DNA of 42,241 nt from an uncultured Collinsella sp. (GCA_900547655.1 URHQ01000007.1:1-42241); one strand, 5' to 3'. Shown: positions 1 to 7,634, numbered from the stretch's first letter. The notes: generated by a model not told the origin, from the sequence alone. Numbers and translations: made by a program.

Positions 1-49
1 ACGAGATAGGCTCCGGTCTCGTGGGCTCGGAGATGTGTATAAGAGACAG
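1..49 (+). other. Nextera i7 adapter remnant (not genomic)
   Basis: Positions 1-7 are the end of the Illumina P7 sequence, 8-15 (AGGCTCCG) an 8-nt i7 index, and 16-49 the Nextera read-2 adapter ending in the 19-bp Tn5 mosaic end (AGATGTGTATAAGAGACAG). The same sequence, reverse complemented and with the same index, closes the contig. This is library construction sequence left by incomplete trimming. Native DNA starts at about 50. Confidence 0.98.
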
Positions 50-70
50 CCATCGCCCCCATCATCGCCT

Positions 71-110
71 AAACCACCGCAAAGGGGTCAGGCATCTTTG
101 TAGTGGTTTT
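71..110. repeat. Degenerate palindrome of the GGGAC family
   Basis: AAACCACCGCAAAG (71-84) faces CTTTGTAGTGGTTTT (96-110) as imperfect inverted arms around GGGGTCAGGCAT. The arm sequence is close to that of the perfect palindrome at 2787-2825 (AACCACCACAAAGGGG), so this looks like a decayed second copy. It lies upstream of the first gene and may be the 3' end of a gene lost beyond the contig edge. Confidence 0.55.
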
Positions 111-164
111 CATTCGTGGTACCATGGTTCATATAGTTGTTTAAACGACTAAGGGAGCAACATT

Positions 165-2081
165 ATGGAAGAGGCCTATCGTCAAGCACGCAAGCGCGGC
201 GAGCAAGGACGTCGACGCGCCATTAGCCAAAGCGAGCATCCATACCTTACGGACCTCGACAGCTTGGTTGCTCAGCTCCCCTTAGGTCAGCGAGAGAATG
301 TCGGCCTGCGGGATATTCCGCTCGAAATGGTCGTCGGCACGGTCACCAAGGGCCGTCAGTCCGCCTTTTCGTGTAACTTTATGCCCCTGCTTCCGTTTAG
401 CACCGAGTTCGCCCGCAAGTGGTCCAACCTCTACGACATCCAGGTGACCGAGGGCTATCGCGACCCCGTCATCGTCACCGAGTTCATGCATCGGTTCTAT
501 GTCCAAGAAGGTAACAAACGCGTCAGTGTCCTCAAATTCCTAGACGCCCCGACGGTTTCGGCCAAGGTCACCCGTCTCTACCCCGGCACATGGGATTCCG
601 TCGAAAGCCGCCTGTACGGCGAGTTCTGCGCGTTTTGGCGCGTCTGCCCCCTATACGAGATCGAGTTCTCGCGTGAGGGAAGCTACGAAACGCTCGCGAA
701 GATGCTCGGTCAGAACCTTATCGAAAAATGGCCGCAGAAAAAGGTCGACTACCTGCGCCACACTTTCCTGCTCTTTAAGCGTGCCTACCTTCGCGCAGGC
801 GGCGACCACCTGGACATTACGCCTGCCGACGCCATGCTCGTGTACCTCAATGTGTACAACCAGGACCGCCTGCTGGATACGCCAACGGATATCGTCGTAA
901 ACCGCCTGTGCAAGATTTGGCGCGAGCTGGTCATCGCCGGCAAAAATGACGAGGACAAGGTTGATCTTGTCGAAGCACCGAGCGTCGATGAGGAAGAGTC
1001 GCCCGCCAAGTCCACCTCCGGCGTGCTCAACTTCTTTATGGGCAAGACCGTCTATTCGGCGGCCAACCCCCTGCGCATCGCCTTTATCCATGAGTTCCCC
1101 TGTGCGACGTCGAGCTGGGACAGCCTGCACGACCAAGGGCGTCAGTATCTCGATGAGCACTTTGACGGTATCGTGCACACCGAGGCGTTCGAGGACTGTC
1201 ACGATCCGGACGTGTTCTACGCCACCGTGGAAACGGCTGTCAAACATGGGGCAAACGTCATCTTCTCGACCTCGCACCGCCTGATGGAATACACGCTCAG
1301 GGCTGCCGTTGAGTATCCCCAGGTTCGGTTCCTCAACTGCTCTATCGGCCTTCCCCATCAAAGCGTCCGTTCGTACTTTGGCAAGATGTACGAGGCCAAG
1401 TTCCTCCTGGGCGCCCTTGCCGCCAGCATGGCGGACAACCACCGCATCGGCTACCACGCGTCGGTCTTCGCCTCGGGCGCGCTCAGCGAGATCAACGCCT
1501 TTGCGATTGGCGCCTCGCTGCTCGACCCCCGTGCGCAAATTATCCTGACTTGGGGCGATGTGCCCGCCGGAGGCCTTGCCGAAGCCATGTGCCGCGAAGG
1601 TGTAAGCGTCATGACCGGCGCCGACATGTCAAAGTCGCTCGAAGACCCCACGGCCTACGGGCTTCACCGCTTGGTCGACGGCAAAGTCACCGGCATCGCC
1701 ATGCCCGTATGGAACTGGGGCCGTTACTACGAACTCATCGTTCGCAGCCTTCTGCACGGCACGTGGGACGAGACCAGCGACGACAACCAAGTGCGCGCCG
1801 TCAACTACTGGTACGGCATGAGCTCCGGCGTTATCGACATCCGTTACGCTCCGGGCCTACCCTACCAGACACGCAAACTCGTGCAGTTGCTCCGCAACGG
1901 CATTGTTGAGGGCTCCATCAACCCCTTTGGCGGCGAGCTCCACAGCCAGAACGGCGTGGTACAGATCGAAGGCTTCCCTCCGCTGCCGAGCACGCAGATT
2001 GTCGAGATGAATTGGCTGGCGGACAACGTGGTAGGCACCATTCCGCAGCTCGACGATGAGCCGAAAGTCCCTACCCTATGA
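165..2081 (+). CDS. Cytoplasmic ParB-like/BMP-domain fusion protein
   Basis: The 638-residue protein has two parts. Residues about 45-140 resemble the ParB/sulfiredoxin-type fold, with the signature YVQEGNKRVSVLKFL at about 112-126. Residues about 300-580 match the basic membrane protein (BMP, PF02608) periplasmic-binding fold: GKMYEAKFLLGALAASM, then IGYHASVF and INAFAIGASLLDP. BMP proteins normally bind nucleosides outside the cell as lipoproteins; here there is no signal peptide or lipobox, so the protein should be cytosolic and may sense a nucleoside-like ligand (inference). The start is ATG after AAGGGAG with 7 nt spacing. Its stop overlaps the next start by four bases (ATGA), so the two are translationally coupled. 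A fragmentary ABC-transporter annotation is possible, but no permease or ATPase lies beside it. I do not know its function. Confidence 0.75.
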   Translation: MEEAYRQARKRGEQGRRRAISQSEHPYLTDLDSLVAQLPLGQRENVGLRDIPLEMVVGTVTKGRQSAFSCNFMPLLPFSTEFARKWSNLYDIQVTEGYRDPVIVTEFMHRFYVQEGNKRVSVLKFLDAPTVSAKVTRLYPGTWDSVESRLYGEFCAFWRVCPLYEIEFSREGSYETLAKMLGQNLIEKWPQKKVDYLRHTFLLFKRAYLRAGGDHLDITPADAMLVYLNVYNQDRLLDTPTDIVVNRLCKIWRELVIAGKNDEDKVDLVEAPSVDEEESPAKSTSGVLNFFMGKTVYSAANPLRIAFIHEFPCATSSWDSLHDQGRQYLDEHFDGIVHTEAFEDCHDPDVFYATVETAVKHGANVIFSTSHRLMEYTLRAAVEYPQVRFLNCSIGLPHQSVRSYFGKMYEAKFLLGALAASMADNHRIGYHASVFASGALSEINAFAIGASLLDPRAQIILTWGDVPAGGLAEAMCREGVSVMTGADMSKSLEDPTAYGLHRLVDGKVTGIAMPVWNWGRYYELIVRSLLHGTWDETSDDNQVRAVNYWYGMSSGVIDIRYAPGLPYQTRKLVQLLRNGIVEGSINPFGGELHSQNGVVQIEGFPPLPSTQIVEMNWLADNVVGTIPQLDDEPKVPTL

Positions 2082-2788
2082 AAATCCTTGCCATAGCCGA
2101 TACCGAAGAACGATGCCTTTGGGAGTGCTTTCGCAAGGAACGCTTTGAGGGAGTCGACCTGATTTTGTCCGCCGGCGATCTGGACCCGGACTATCTTGAG
2201 TTTTTGGTCACGGTCATCAACAAACCGCTCATCTACGTGCGCGGCAATCACGACGACCGCTACGCACGTCATGCACCGGGCGGATGTATCTGCGTAGAAG
2301 ACAGCGTGTACACGTACCGAGGGATTCGCATTGCGGGCCTTGGCGGGTCCATGCGTTATCGCGACGGCGCCAACATGTACACCGAACGCGAGATGTCCAA
2401 GCGCATGCGTAAGCTGTCGCGTAAGGTTAGGATGGTCGGCGGGTGCGACATTCTGCTTACCCATGCACCCGCCGCCGGTATGGGTGATCTGGACGATCTG
2501 CCGCATCGAGGATTCGAGTGCTTTAACACAGCACTCGAATCCTGGAATCCCGGCTACATGGTGCACGGGCATGTGCACCAAAGCTACGGTTGCGATTTTC
2601 AGCGCGAGCGGCAGCATGTGTGTGGAACGACGATCATCAACGCCTGCGGCTATACGCAGTTTGAGCTCGACCAGACGCGCTACCCCATCCGTGGCTGGCA
2701 GGCAGCCTGGCTCAATTCGCAAACCATGCGCCGCGAGCTCAAACGCCACGATGCCATCGAGTCCTCAACAGCCAGAACACCCTGGTAA
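2078..2788 (+). CDS. Calcineurin-like metallophosphoesterase
   Basis: The 236-residue protein carries the ordered metallophosphoesterase motifs: IADTE (6-10), GDLD (32-35), GNHDD (56-60), THAP near 128 and HGHVH near 164. The first motif is D-x-E rather than the usual D-x-H, so one metal ligand of the dinuclear site is changed. From memory, a set of Firmicutes phosphoesterases has the same substitution. The ATG sits inside the stop of the ParB/BMP gene (ATGA overlap), which implies coupled expression and probably a shared task. The substrate cannot be told; a cyclic nucleotide or phosphodiester is a guess. The stop codon falls inside a 39-bp palindrome that may end transcription. Confidence 0.85.
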   Translation: MKILAIADTEERCLWECFRKERFEGVDLILSAGDLDPDYLEFLVTVINKPLIYVRGNHDDRYARHAPGGCICVEDSVYTYRGIRIAGLGGSMRYRDGANMYTEREMSKRMRKLSRKVRMVGGCDILLTHAPAAGMGDLDDLPHRGFECFNTALESWNPGYMVHGHVHQSYGCDFQRERQHVCGTTIINACGYTQFELDQTRYPIRGWQAAWLNSQTMRRELKRHDAIESSTARTPW

Positions 2789-2825
2789 CCACCACAAAGG
2801 GGACACTGTCCCCTTTGTGGTGGTT
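2787..2825. repeat. Perfect 39-bp palindrome at gene end
   Basis: Two 19-bp arms (2787-2805, AACCACCACAAAGGGGACA, and 2807-2825) are perfect inverted copies around one C at 2806. The left arm starts on the last two bases of the phosphoesterase stop codon. GTTTT follows the right arm, so it could also act as a plus-strand terminator. It is the best-preserved member of the GGGAC palindrome family in the window. Confidence 0.9.
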
Positions 2826-2833
2826 TTGACGCG

Positions 2834-2879
2834 ATAGTAAGAAACCCGGTCCTGCACAAGGCAGAACCGGGTTTCTTTA
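2834..2879 (-). terminator. Terminator of the rplK-rplA transcript
   Basis: Arms 2839-2855 and 2861-2877 form a 17-bp stem (one C-A mismatch) with a 5-nt loop; T-rich sequence follows on both strands (GGGTTTCTTAC on minus, GGGTTTCTTTAG on plus). It lies 35 nt past the rplA stop and probably works in both directions. Confidence 0.85.
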
Positions 2880-2913
2880 GCAATGCTTGCTTTGCTCAGG
2901 CAGTAACTAGCAG

Positions 2914-3621
2914 TTACTCAGCCAGGAAGTCACGCTGGACAGCGGGATCGACCTTGACGCCAGGGCCCATGGTGGAAGACACGGAGATGGACTTGACGTA
3001 CTTACCCTTAGCAGAAGAGGGCTTGACGCGCAGGATCTCGGTGTACAGGGCAGCGTAGTTCTCAACGAGCTGCTGCTCAGAGAAGGACTTCTTGCCCAGG
3101 GGCACGTGGCAGATGCCGTAGCGGTCGGCGCGGTACTCAACGCGGCCAGCCTTGAGCTCGGAGACCATCTTGGCGACGTCCATGGTCACAGTGCCGAGCT
3201 TGGGGTTCGGCATGAGGCCACGGGGACCAAGGATCTTACCGATGCGGCCAACCTTGGCCATCATGTTCGGCGTAGCGATAGCGGCGTCGAAGTTGATCTC
3301 GCCCTTCTGAATCTGGGCGACGAGCTCGTCGGAACCGATGATGTCGGCGCCGGCAGCCTCGGCCTCGCGGGCCTTCTCGCCCTCGGCGAAGACGGCAACA
3401 CGAACGGTCTTGCCGGTGCCGTGGGGCAGGGAGATGGAACCACGGATGTTCTGGTCAGCCTTACGAGTATCGATGCCCAGACGGAAGTGGGCCTCGACGG
3501 TCTCGTCGAACTTGGCGGTGTCGAGCTCCTTGATGAGCTTGGCAGCCTGAAGGGGGGTGTAGAGCGTGGCGCGGTCGATCTTCTCGGCAGCGGCGTTATA
3601 GCTCTTACCATGCTTAGCCAT
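2914..3621 (-). CDS. rplA: 50S ribosomal protein L1
   Basis: L1 forms the mobile stalk of the large ribosomal subunit beside the E site and in many bacteria represses its own operon. The family signature GRIGKILGPRGLMPNPKLGTVT is present in full in the middle of the protein. The start chosen is the second ATG (3621), giving MAKHGKS and 235 residues: AGGAGG lies 8 nt upstream of it but only 2 nt from the first ATG at 3627. The gene follows rplK after a 117-nt gap. That gap holds an imperfect hairpin (3695-3720, arms ACGGG/CCCGT) that could tune the L11:L1 ratio or be an L1 binding site (inference). Confidence 0.97.
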   Translation of the reverse strand: MAKHGKSYNAAAEKIDRATLYTPLQAAKLIKELDTAKFDETVEAHFRLGIDTRKADQNIRGSISLPHGTGKTVRVAVFAEGEKAREAEAAGADIIGSDELVAQIQKGEINFDAAIATPNMMAKVGRIGKILGPRGLMPNPKLGTVTMDVAKMVSELKAGRVEYRADRYGICHVPLGKKSFSEQQLVENYAALYTEILRVKPSSAKGKYVKSISVSSTMGPGVKVDPAVQRDFLAE

Positions 3622-3738
3622 GTGCATTACCTCCTGTGGTTAAACGGGCGTGAGCCCTCCCACATCGTATCGTGTGCCCTATTGCACACATTTAACGGGC
3701 GCCCCGGTCGGAGCACCCGTCGTTACCATAAGAAATCG

Positions 3739-4167
3739 CTACTCAGCGATGGTGACGCCCATGGAACGGGCGGTACCGGCGATGATCTTCTTGGCGGCGT
3801 CAATGTCGTTGGCATTGAGGTCCGGCATCTTGATCTCGGCGATCTTGGTGAGCTGCTCCTGGGAGAGCTGACCAACCTTGTCGGCCTGGGGCTTAGCGGA
3901 ACCAGACTTGAGGTTCAGCTCCTTCTTGATGAGGTGAGCCGCCGGCGGGGTCTTGGTGATGAAGGAGAAGGACTTATCCTCGTAGACAGAGATCTCAACG
4001 GGGATGATGTCGCCCTTCTTGTCCTGCGTCTCGGCGTTAAAGGCCTGGCAGAACTGCATGATGTTCACGCCAGCAGCGCCCAGGGCGGGGCCGACGGGAG
4101 GAGCGGGGTTAGCTGCACCAGCAGGAATCTGGAGCTTAATGACGTTGGCAACCTTCTTCTCAGCCAT
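3739..4167 (-). CDS. rplK: 50S ribosomal protein L11
   Basis: L11 sits at the base of the L7/L12 stalk and binds 23S rRNA in the GTPase-associated centre. The N-terminal KLQIPAGAANPAPPVGPALG motif and the C-terminal GTARSMGV motif of the family are both intact. Two in-frame ATGs lie 6 nt apart; 4167 (MAEKKV, 142 residues) is preferred because AAAGGA would abut the upstream ATG and the family is usually about 141 residues. It follows nusG after 120 nt, the usual nusG-rplK-rplA order. rplJ and rplL are not in the window. Confidence 0.97.
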   Translation of the reverse strand: MAEKKVANVIKLQIPAGAANPAPPVGPALGAAGVNIMQFCQAFNAETQDKKGDIIPVEISVYEDKSFSFITKTPPAAHLIKKELNLKSGSAKPQADKVGQLSQEQLTKIAEIKMPDLNANDIDAAKKIIAGTARSMGVTIAE

Positions 4168-4287
4168 GGTCATTCCTTTCGAATCACGAGTGTGAAGTAC
4201 TTGCTATATCGTAAGCACGCACGTGTTAGAAGCACTCCTGAGATGAGCAGTCACAGAAGAAGCACGCTCGCGCGAACGGACGAAAAC

Positions 4288-4824
4288 TTAAGCGATGACA
4301 GCGACCTGGTTAAAGTCGAGCTCAACCGGCGTCTCGCGGCCAAAGATCATCAGCGTGACCTTGAGCTTGCCAGCCTCGGTGTTAACCTCGGAGACCTTGC
4401 CATCAAAGTCGGTAAGCGGGCCATCGGTGACGCGGACGGACGTGCCGACCTCAATATCAACCGAGGTGCGCTTGGGCGAATCGCCCTTACCGGAACGACG
4501 AGTCATCTTGTTATACTCGTCGCGGGAAAGCGGAGCGGGCTTGCCGTTGCCGCCCAGGAAACCGGTGACGCCGGGCGTGTTGCGAACACACGTCCAAGCA
4601 TCGTCATCCATCTCCATGCGGACCAGGACATAACCCGGGAAAATCTTGGAATCCTTGGTCTCGCGCTTGCCACCCTCTTTGATCTCGGTGACGCGCTCCA
4701 TAGGAATCTCGATATCAAAGATACGGTCCTGCATACCCATGGTCTCGATACGATGCTCGAGATCGGACTTTACGCGGTTCTCGTATCCAGAGTAAGTGTG
4801 AACGACGTACCAACGCTTAGACAT
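4288..4824 (-). CDS. nusG: Transcription antitermination factor NusG
   Basis: NusG binds RNA polymerase and links it to Rho, NusE or the ribosome. The 178-residue protein has the NGN domain (RWYVVHTYSGYENRVKSDLE near the start, then KIFPGYVLVRMEMDDDAWTCVRNTPGVTGFLG) followed by a C-terminal KOW domain (VRVTDGPLTDFDGKVSEVN). Length and layout are normal. It starts 3 nt after the secE stop, so the two genes are cotranscribed and probably coupled. Confidence 0.97.
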   Translation of the reverse strand: MSKRWYVVHTYSGYENRVKSDLEHRIETMGMQDRIFDIEIPMERVTEIKEGGKRETKDSKIFPGYVLVRMEMDDDAWTCVRNTPGVTGFLGGNGKPAPLSRDEYNKMTRRSGKGDSPKRTSVDIEVGTSVRVTDGPLTDFDGKVSEVNTEAGKLKVTLMIFGRETPVELDFNQVAVIA

Positions 4825-4827
4825 GGT

Positions 4828-5166
4828 TTAGCCCCTCAATCCAGAGAACAGAGCAAGAGCCTCGCCAAAGCCAGCATCGAGCAGAGCGATGACGACGCCG
4901 ACGACGATCAGAGAAGCGCAAACGACGACCGAGTAGTTCACGAGCTCCTTCTTATCGGGCCACGTGACACGCTTCATCTCGGACTTGACCGAAGCGAAAT
5001 ACTTCTTGGTGCGGGCGAAGAAACCAGGCTTCTCGTTCTTCTTGGACTTCGCAGCCTTCTCGTTCTTCTTGGCAACGGCCTTCTTGGCCTCAACCTTGGA
5101 GTTGGCGGCAGCGTTGTTGGCAGGCGCCTGCTGCTGAGCCTTCTTCTTGTTCTTCTTGTTGGCCAT
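4828..5166 (-). CDS. secE: Preprotein translocase subunit SecE
   Basis: SecE clamps SecY in the membrane translocon. The 112-residue protein has a very basic, Lys/Ala-rich, low-complexity N-terminal half, then the family motif VKSEMKRVTWPDKKELVNYSVVV and one C-terminal membrane helix (about 80-102). This is the short one-helix SecE typical of Gram-positive bacteria, lengthened by the basic leader. It lies just after tRNA-Trp and before nusG, the standard rpmG-(tRNA-Trp)-secE-nusG arrangement. Confidence 0.95.
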   Translation of the reverse strand: MANKKNKKKAQQQAPANNAAANSKVEAKKAVAKKNEKAAKSKKNEKPGFFARTKKYFASVKSEMKRVTWPDKKELVNYSVVVCASLIVVGVVIALLDAGFGEALALFSGLRG

Positions 5167-5242
5167 TTGGGTTACCTCCGCGCAATGCGCTTATACATGA
5201 GTAAACCGTAAGCCCCCAATTGGGAGCTTACGGAATAATGAC

Positions 5243-5318
5243 TGGCACGCCAGGAAGGACTCGAACCCTCAACACTCGGTTTTGGAGACCGATGCTCTAC
5301 CAATTGAACTACTGGCGT
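5243..5318 (-). tRNA. tRNA-Trp (CCA anticodon)
   Basis: A 76-nt cloverleaf with acceptor ACGCCAG/CTGGCGT, D loop, anticodon stem TCGGT/ACCGA around loop CTCCAAA (anticodon CCA), T arm GAGGGTTCGAGTCCTTC, discriminator G and an encoded 3' CCA. It lies between rpmG and secE and is probably cut from the same transcript. Confidence 0.97.
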
Positions 5319-5331
5319 ATGTGACTAGAGA

Positions 5332-5481
5332 CTAGCGAGTCTCTTTGTGCAGCGTGTGGTGACGGCACCAGGGGCAATACTTCTTGATCTCCATACGATC
5401 AGGCATGGTCGACTTGTTCTTGGTGGTCGTATAGTTGCGGCGCTTGCACTCAGTGCACGCAAGAGTAACTAGAGTACGCAT
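5332..5481 (-). CDS. rpmG: 50S ribosomal protein L33
   Basis: A 49-residue protein starting MRTLVTLACTECKRRNY and ending CPWCRHHTLHKETR. It belongs to the L33 family of small 50S proteins. Two CxxC pairs (C9/C12 and C36/C39) make it the zinc-ribbon (C+) form. It is the first gene of the rpmG-tRNA-Trp-secE-nusG transcript, starting about 40 nt downstream of the promoter at 5527-5556. Confidence 0.97.
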   Translation of the reverse strand: MRTLVTLACTECKRRNYTTTKNKSTMPDRMEIKKYCPWCRHHTLHKETR

Positions 5482-5526
5482 GTATCCTGAACCTTTCATT
5501 TCCGCCCCGTACGGGCACGAGTTGAT

Positions 5527-5556
5527 ACTTTATCAGCTCTACGTAAGTGCTGTCAA
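5527..5556 (-). promoter_or_regulatory. Sigma70-type promoter of rpmG-secE-nusG
   Basis: On the minus strand TTGACA (5551-5556) is followed after 18 nt by TAAAGT (5527-5532). The preceding GAGGTTTTCG is identical to that upstream of the tRNA-Tyr/tuf promoter at 7358-7387, which suggests a shared strong-promoter design. Confidence 0.75.
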
Positions 5557-5698
5557 CGAAAACCTCGAATCAATTGGTTCTCGGTGAACCCATTCATATT
5601 TGGAACACATCAATGGAGCCAACGAGATCTAATCGACGGTGCACCCAGGACCATAATCGATCCTCTCGACACCAGCAACGGCTCAATATCCATTGCAG

Positions 5699-5732
5699 AA
5701 AAGAACCCGGCACCCATATAAGTGCCGGGTTC
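5699..5732 (-). terminator. Terminator of tuf
   Basis: An 11-bp perfect stem GAACCCGGCAC/GTGCCGGGTTC (5703-5713 with 5722-5732) and an 8-nt loop, followed by TTTTC on the minus strand. It lies 28 nt past the tuf stop and separates tuf from the rpmG promoter. The remaining gap to that promoter (about 5560-5698) shows no gene. Confidence 0.9.
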
Positions 5733-5760
5733 TCTAAGTCAGCTATATCAAAGAGCTAAT

Positions 5761-6951
5761 TTACTCAATGATCGTGGAGACGATGCCCGAACCAACGGTG
5801 TGGCCACCCTCGCGGATAGCGAAGCGCAGGCCCTCCTCCATGGCGATCGGGTGGATGAGGTCGCCCTCGATGGTGATGTGGTCACCAGGCATAGCCATCT
5901 CGGTGCCCTCGGGGAGCTTGACCGTACCGGTAACGTCGGTGGTACGGAAGTAGAACTGAGGACGATAACCATCGAAGAACGGGGTGTGACGGCCGCCCTC
6001 CTCCTTGGTCAGAACGTAGATCTCGCCGGTGAACTTGGTGTGCGGGGTAACCGAACCGGGCTTGCAGAGAACCTGGCCGCGCTCGATGTCCTCGCGCTTG
6101 ATGCCGCGGAGCAGCAGACCGACGTTGTCGCCAGCCTCGCAGAAGTCCATGGACTTACGGAACATCTCGATACCGGTAACGACGGTGTTCTGGGTATCCT
6201 TGATGCCGACGATCTCGACGGGCTCGTTGAGCTTGAGCTCACCGCGCTCGACACGGCCGGTAGCAACGGTACCACGGCCGGAGATGGTCATAACGTCCTC
6301 AACGGCCATCAGGAACGGGAGGTCGTTGTTACGAGCAGGCGTCGGGATGTACTCGTCGACAGCCTTCATGAGCTCGCGGATGGCGTCCATCCACTTGGCG
6401 TCGCCCTCGAGAGCGCCCAGAGCGGAACCACGGATGACGGGGATGTCGTCGCCGGGGAAATCGTACTCGGAGAGGAGCTCACGGGTCTCCATCTCGACGA
6501 GGTCGATGAGCTCGTCATCGTCGACCATGTCGCACTTGTTCAGGAAGACGACGATGTAGGGAACGCCGACCTGACGGGCGAGCAGGATGTGCTCGCGGGT
6601 CTGAGCCATGGGGCCGTCGGTAGCGGCGATGACCAGGATAGCGCCGTCCATCTGAGCAGCACCGGAGATCATGTTCTTGACGTAGTCAGCGTGGCCCGGG
6701 CAGTCAACGTGAGCGTAGTGACGGGCAGCGGTCTCGTACTCGACGTGGGAGACGGAGATCGTAATGCCGCGCTCGCGCTCCTCGGGAGCCTTGTCGATGT
6801 TCTCGAACGCAGTGAAGTCAGCCTTGCAGCCCTCGGTCTCGGAGAGAACCTTGGTGATGGCAGCGGTCAGCGTGGTCTTGCCGTGGTCGACGTGACCAAT
6901 GGTGCCGATGTTAACATGCGGCTTAGTGCGCTCAAACTTCTCTTTGGCCAT
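5761..6951 (-). CDS. tuf: Elongation factor Tu
   Basis: EF-Tu delivers aminoacyl-tRNA to the ribosomal A site and hydrolyses GTP. The 396-residue protein has P-loop GHVDHGKT (19-26), switch region RGITIS, DCPGHADYVKNMI (G3) and NKCDM (G4), followed by the two beta-barrel domains. It is full length. AGGAGG lies 7 nt upstream of the ATG. It is preceded by tRNA-Tyr, tRNA-Thr and tRNA-Met on the same strand, an old tRNA-tufB-like arrangement, so one transcript is probably processed into tRNAs and mRNA. Codon use is strongly biased, as expected for a highly expressed gene, which also produces a long antisense ORF shadow. Confidence 0.99.
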   Translation of the reverse strand: MAKEKFERTKPHVNIGTIGHVDHGKTTLTAAITKVLSETEGCKADFTAFENIDKAPEERERGITISVSHVEYETAARHYAHVDCPGHADYVKNMISGAAQMDGAILVIAATDGPMAQTREHILLARQVGVPYIVVFLNKCDMVDDDELIDLVEMETRELLSEYDFPGDDIPVIRGSALGALEGDAKWMDAIRELMKAVDEYIPTPARNNDLPFLMAVEDVMTISGRGTVATGRVERGELKLNEPVEIVGIKDTQNTVVTGIEMFRKSMDFCEAGDNVGLLLRGIKREDIERGQVLCKPGSVTPHTKFTGEIYVLTKEEGGRHTPFFDGYRPQFYFRTTDVTGTVKLPEGTEMAMPGDHITIEGDLIHPIAMEEGLRFAIREGGHTVGSGIVSTIIE

Positions 6952-7047
6952 AAAGCCCTCCTCTTAACAGGTCGTCCCCGGACGGGACTTTGCCTTTATA
7001 CCATAGTGGCCTCTCAACATACTATTGAGAAGCCACCGTGTTACCTA

Positions 7048-7124
7048 TGGTAGCGGTGACTGGATTCGAACCAGTGACGCCACGGGTATGAACCGTGTGC
7101 TCTAACCAACTGAGCTACACCGCC
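7048..7124 (-). tRNA. tRNA-Met (CAT anticodon, elongator type)
   Basis: A 77-nt cloverleaf, acceptor GGCGGTG/CACCGCT with a G1-U72 wobble, anticodon stem CACGG/CCGTG around TTCATAC, and an encoded CCA. It lacks the C1-A72 mismatch and GGG/CCC anticodon stem of initiators. The Ile (lysidine) alternative is not excluded by sequence alone. Confidence 0.93.
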
Positions 7125-7127
7125 GGA

Positions 7128-7203
7128 TGGAGCCTGCAACCAGACTTGAACTGGTGACCTCTTCGTTACCAACGAAGTGCTCTACCGACTGAGCTATACA
7201 GGC
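7128..7203 (-). tRNA. tRNA-Thr (GGT anticodon)
   Basis: A 76-nt cloverleaf with acceptor GCCTGTA/TGCAGGC, anticodon stem CTTCG/CGAAG around TTGGTAA, and an encoded CCA. It is 3 nt from tRNA-Met and 10 nt from tRNA-Tyr in a tRNA-tuf transcript. Confidence 0.96.
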
Positions 7204-7213
7204 ACTTGACGGG

Positions 7214-7295
7214 TGGGAGCTATAGGATTCGAACCTATGTAGGCAGAGCCAACGGGTTTACAGCCCGTCCCCATTAACCACTCGGGCAAACTCCC
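7214..7295 (-). tRNA. tRNA-Tyr (GTA anticodon)
   Basis: An 82-nt tRNA with a long variable arm, acceptor GGGAGTT/AGCTCCC and anticodon loop CTGTAAA. The 3' end reads ACCC rather than ACCA, so CCA is not fully encoded and must be added by nucleotidyltransferase. The other tRNAs in this window encode CCA. Confidence 0.95.
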
Positions 7296-7357
7296 AATCG
7301 TTCAAGTATCCGCAGGTCCTTTGGTCTTTTGGACCGCCGCCCCCGCGAACGAAGAAG

Positions 7358-7387
7358 ATAATACGATGCCACCTTGGGGGCTGTCAA
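7358..7387 (-). promoter_or_regulatory. Sigma70 promoter of the tRNA-Tyr-Thr-Met-tuf transcript
   Basis: On the minus strand a perfect TTGACA (7382-7387), an 18-nt spacer and TATTAT (7358-7363). It lies about 60 nt upstream of tRNA-Tyr. The upstream box GAGGTTTTCG matches that of the rpmG promoter. Confidence 0.88.
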
Positions 7388-7511
7388 CGAAAACCTCTAG
7401 ATACACGGTGCCGGGCGTATCTATATACCTTTGACCTGCGGGTTTGTTGAATTTGGATATGAAGGACGGTGGATTTGCATCTAGCGGTGACATTTCCCGA
7501 GGTAACGCTTT

Positions 7512-7550
7512 GGTGTAGTGGAGTACACCTTCAGTATCGAACTTCGATAC
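7512..7550. repeat. Two adjacent operator-like palindromes
   Basis: GGTGTA-N6-TACACC (about 7512-7529) is followed by GTATCGAA-C-TTCGATAC (7534-7550), both perfect. They lie in a gene-free stretch between the tuf promoter and tRNA-Thr(TGT). No regulator or promoter can be tied to them. The open frame across 7302-7721 shows no recognisable protein. Confidence 0.5.
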
Positions 7551-7634
7551 CGGCTTAATTGCACCTATATATAGCTCGAGATCGGGGCTTCCTGGCTTGA
7601 CCGAGCGTGGATGACTAGAGCCGGTCCGGCCTTT

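Noticed and set aside
3106..5211. 701-codon plus-strand frame opposite rplA, rplK, nusG and secE
   Set aside because: It runs antisense through four certain genes and tRNA-free spacers; the protein is repetitive Leu/Gly/Asp-rich, typical of the complement of biased GC-rich codons.
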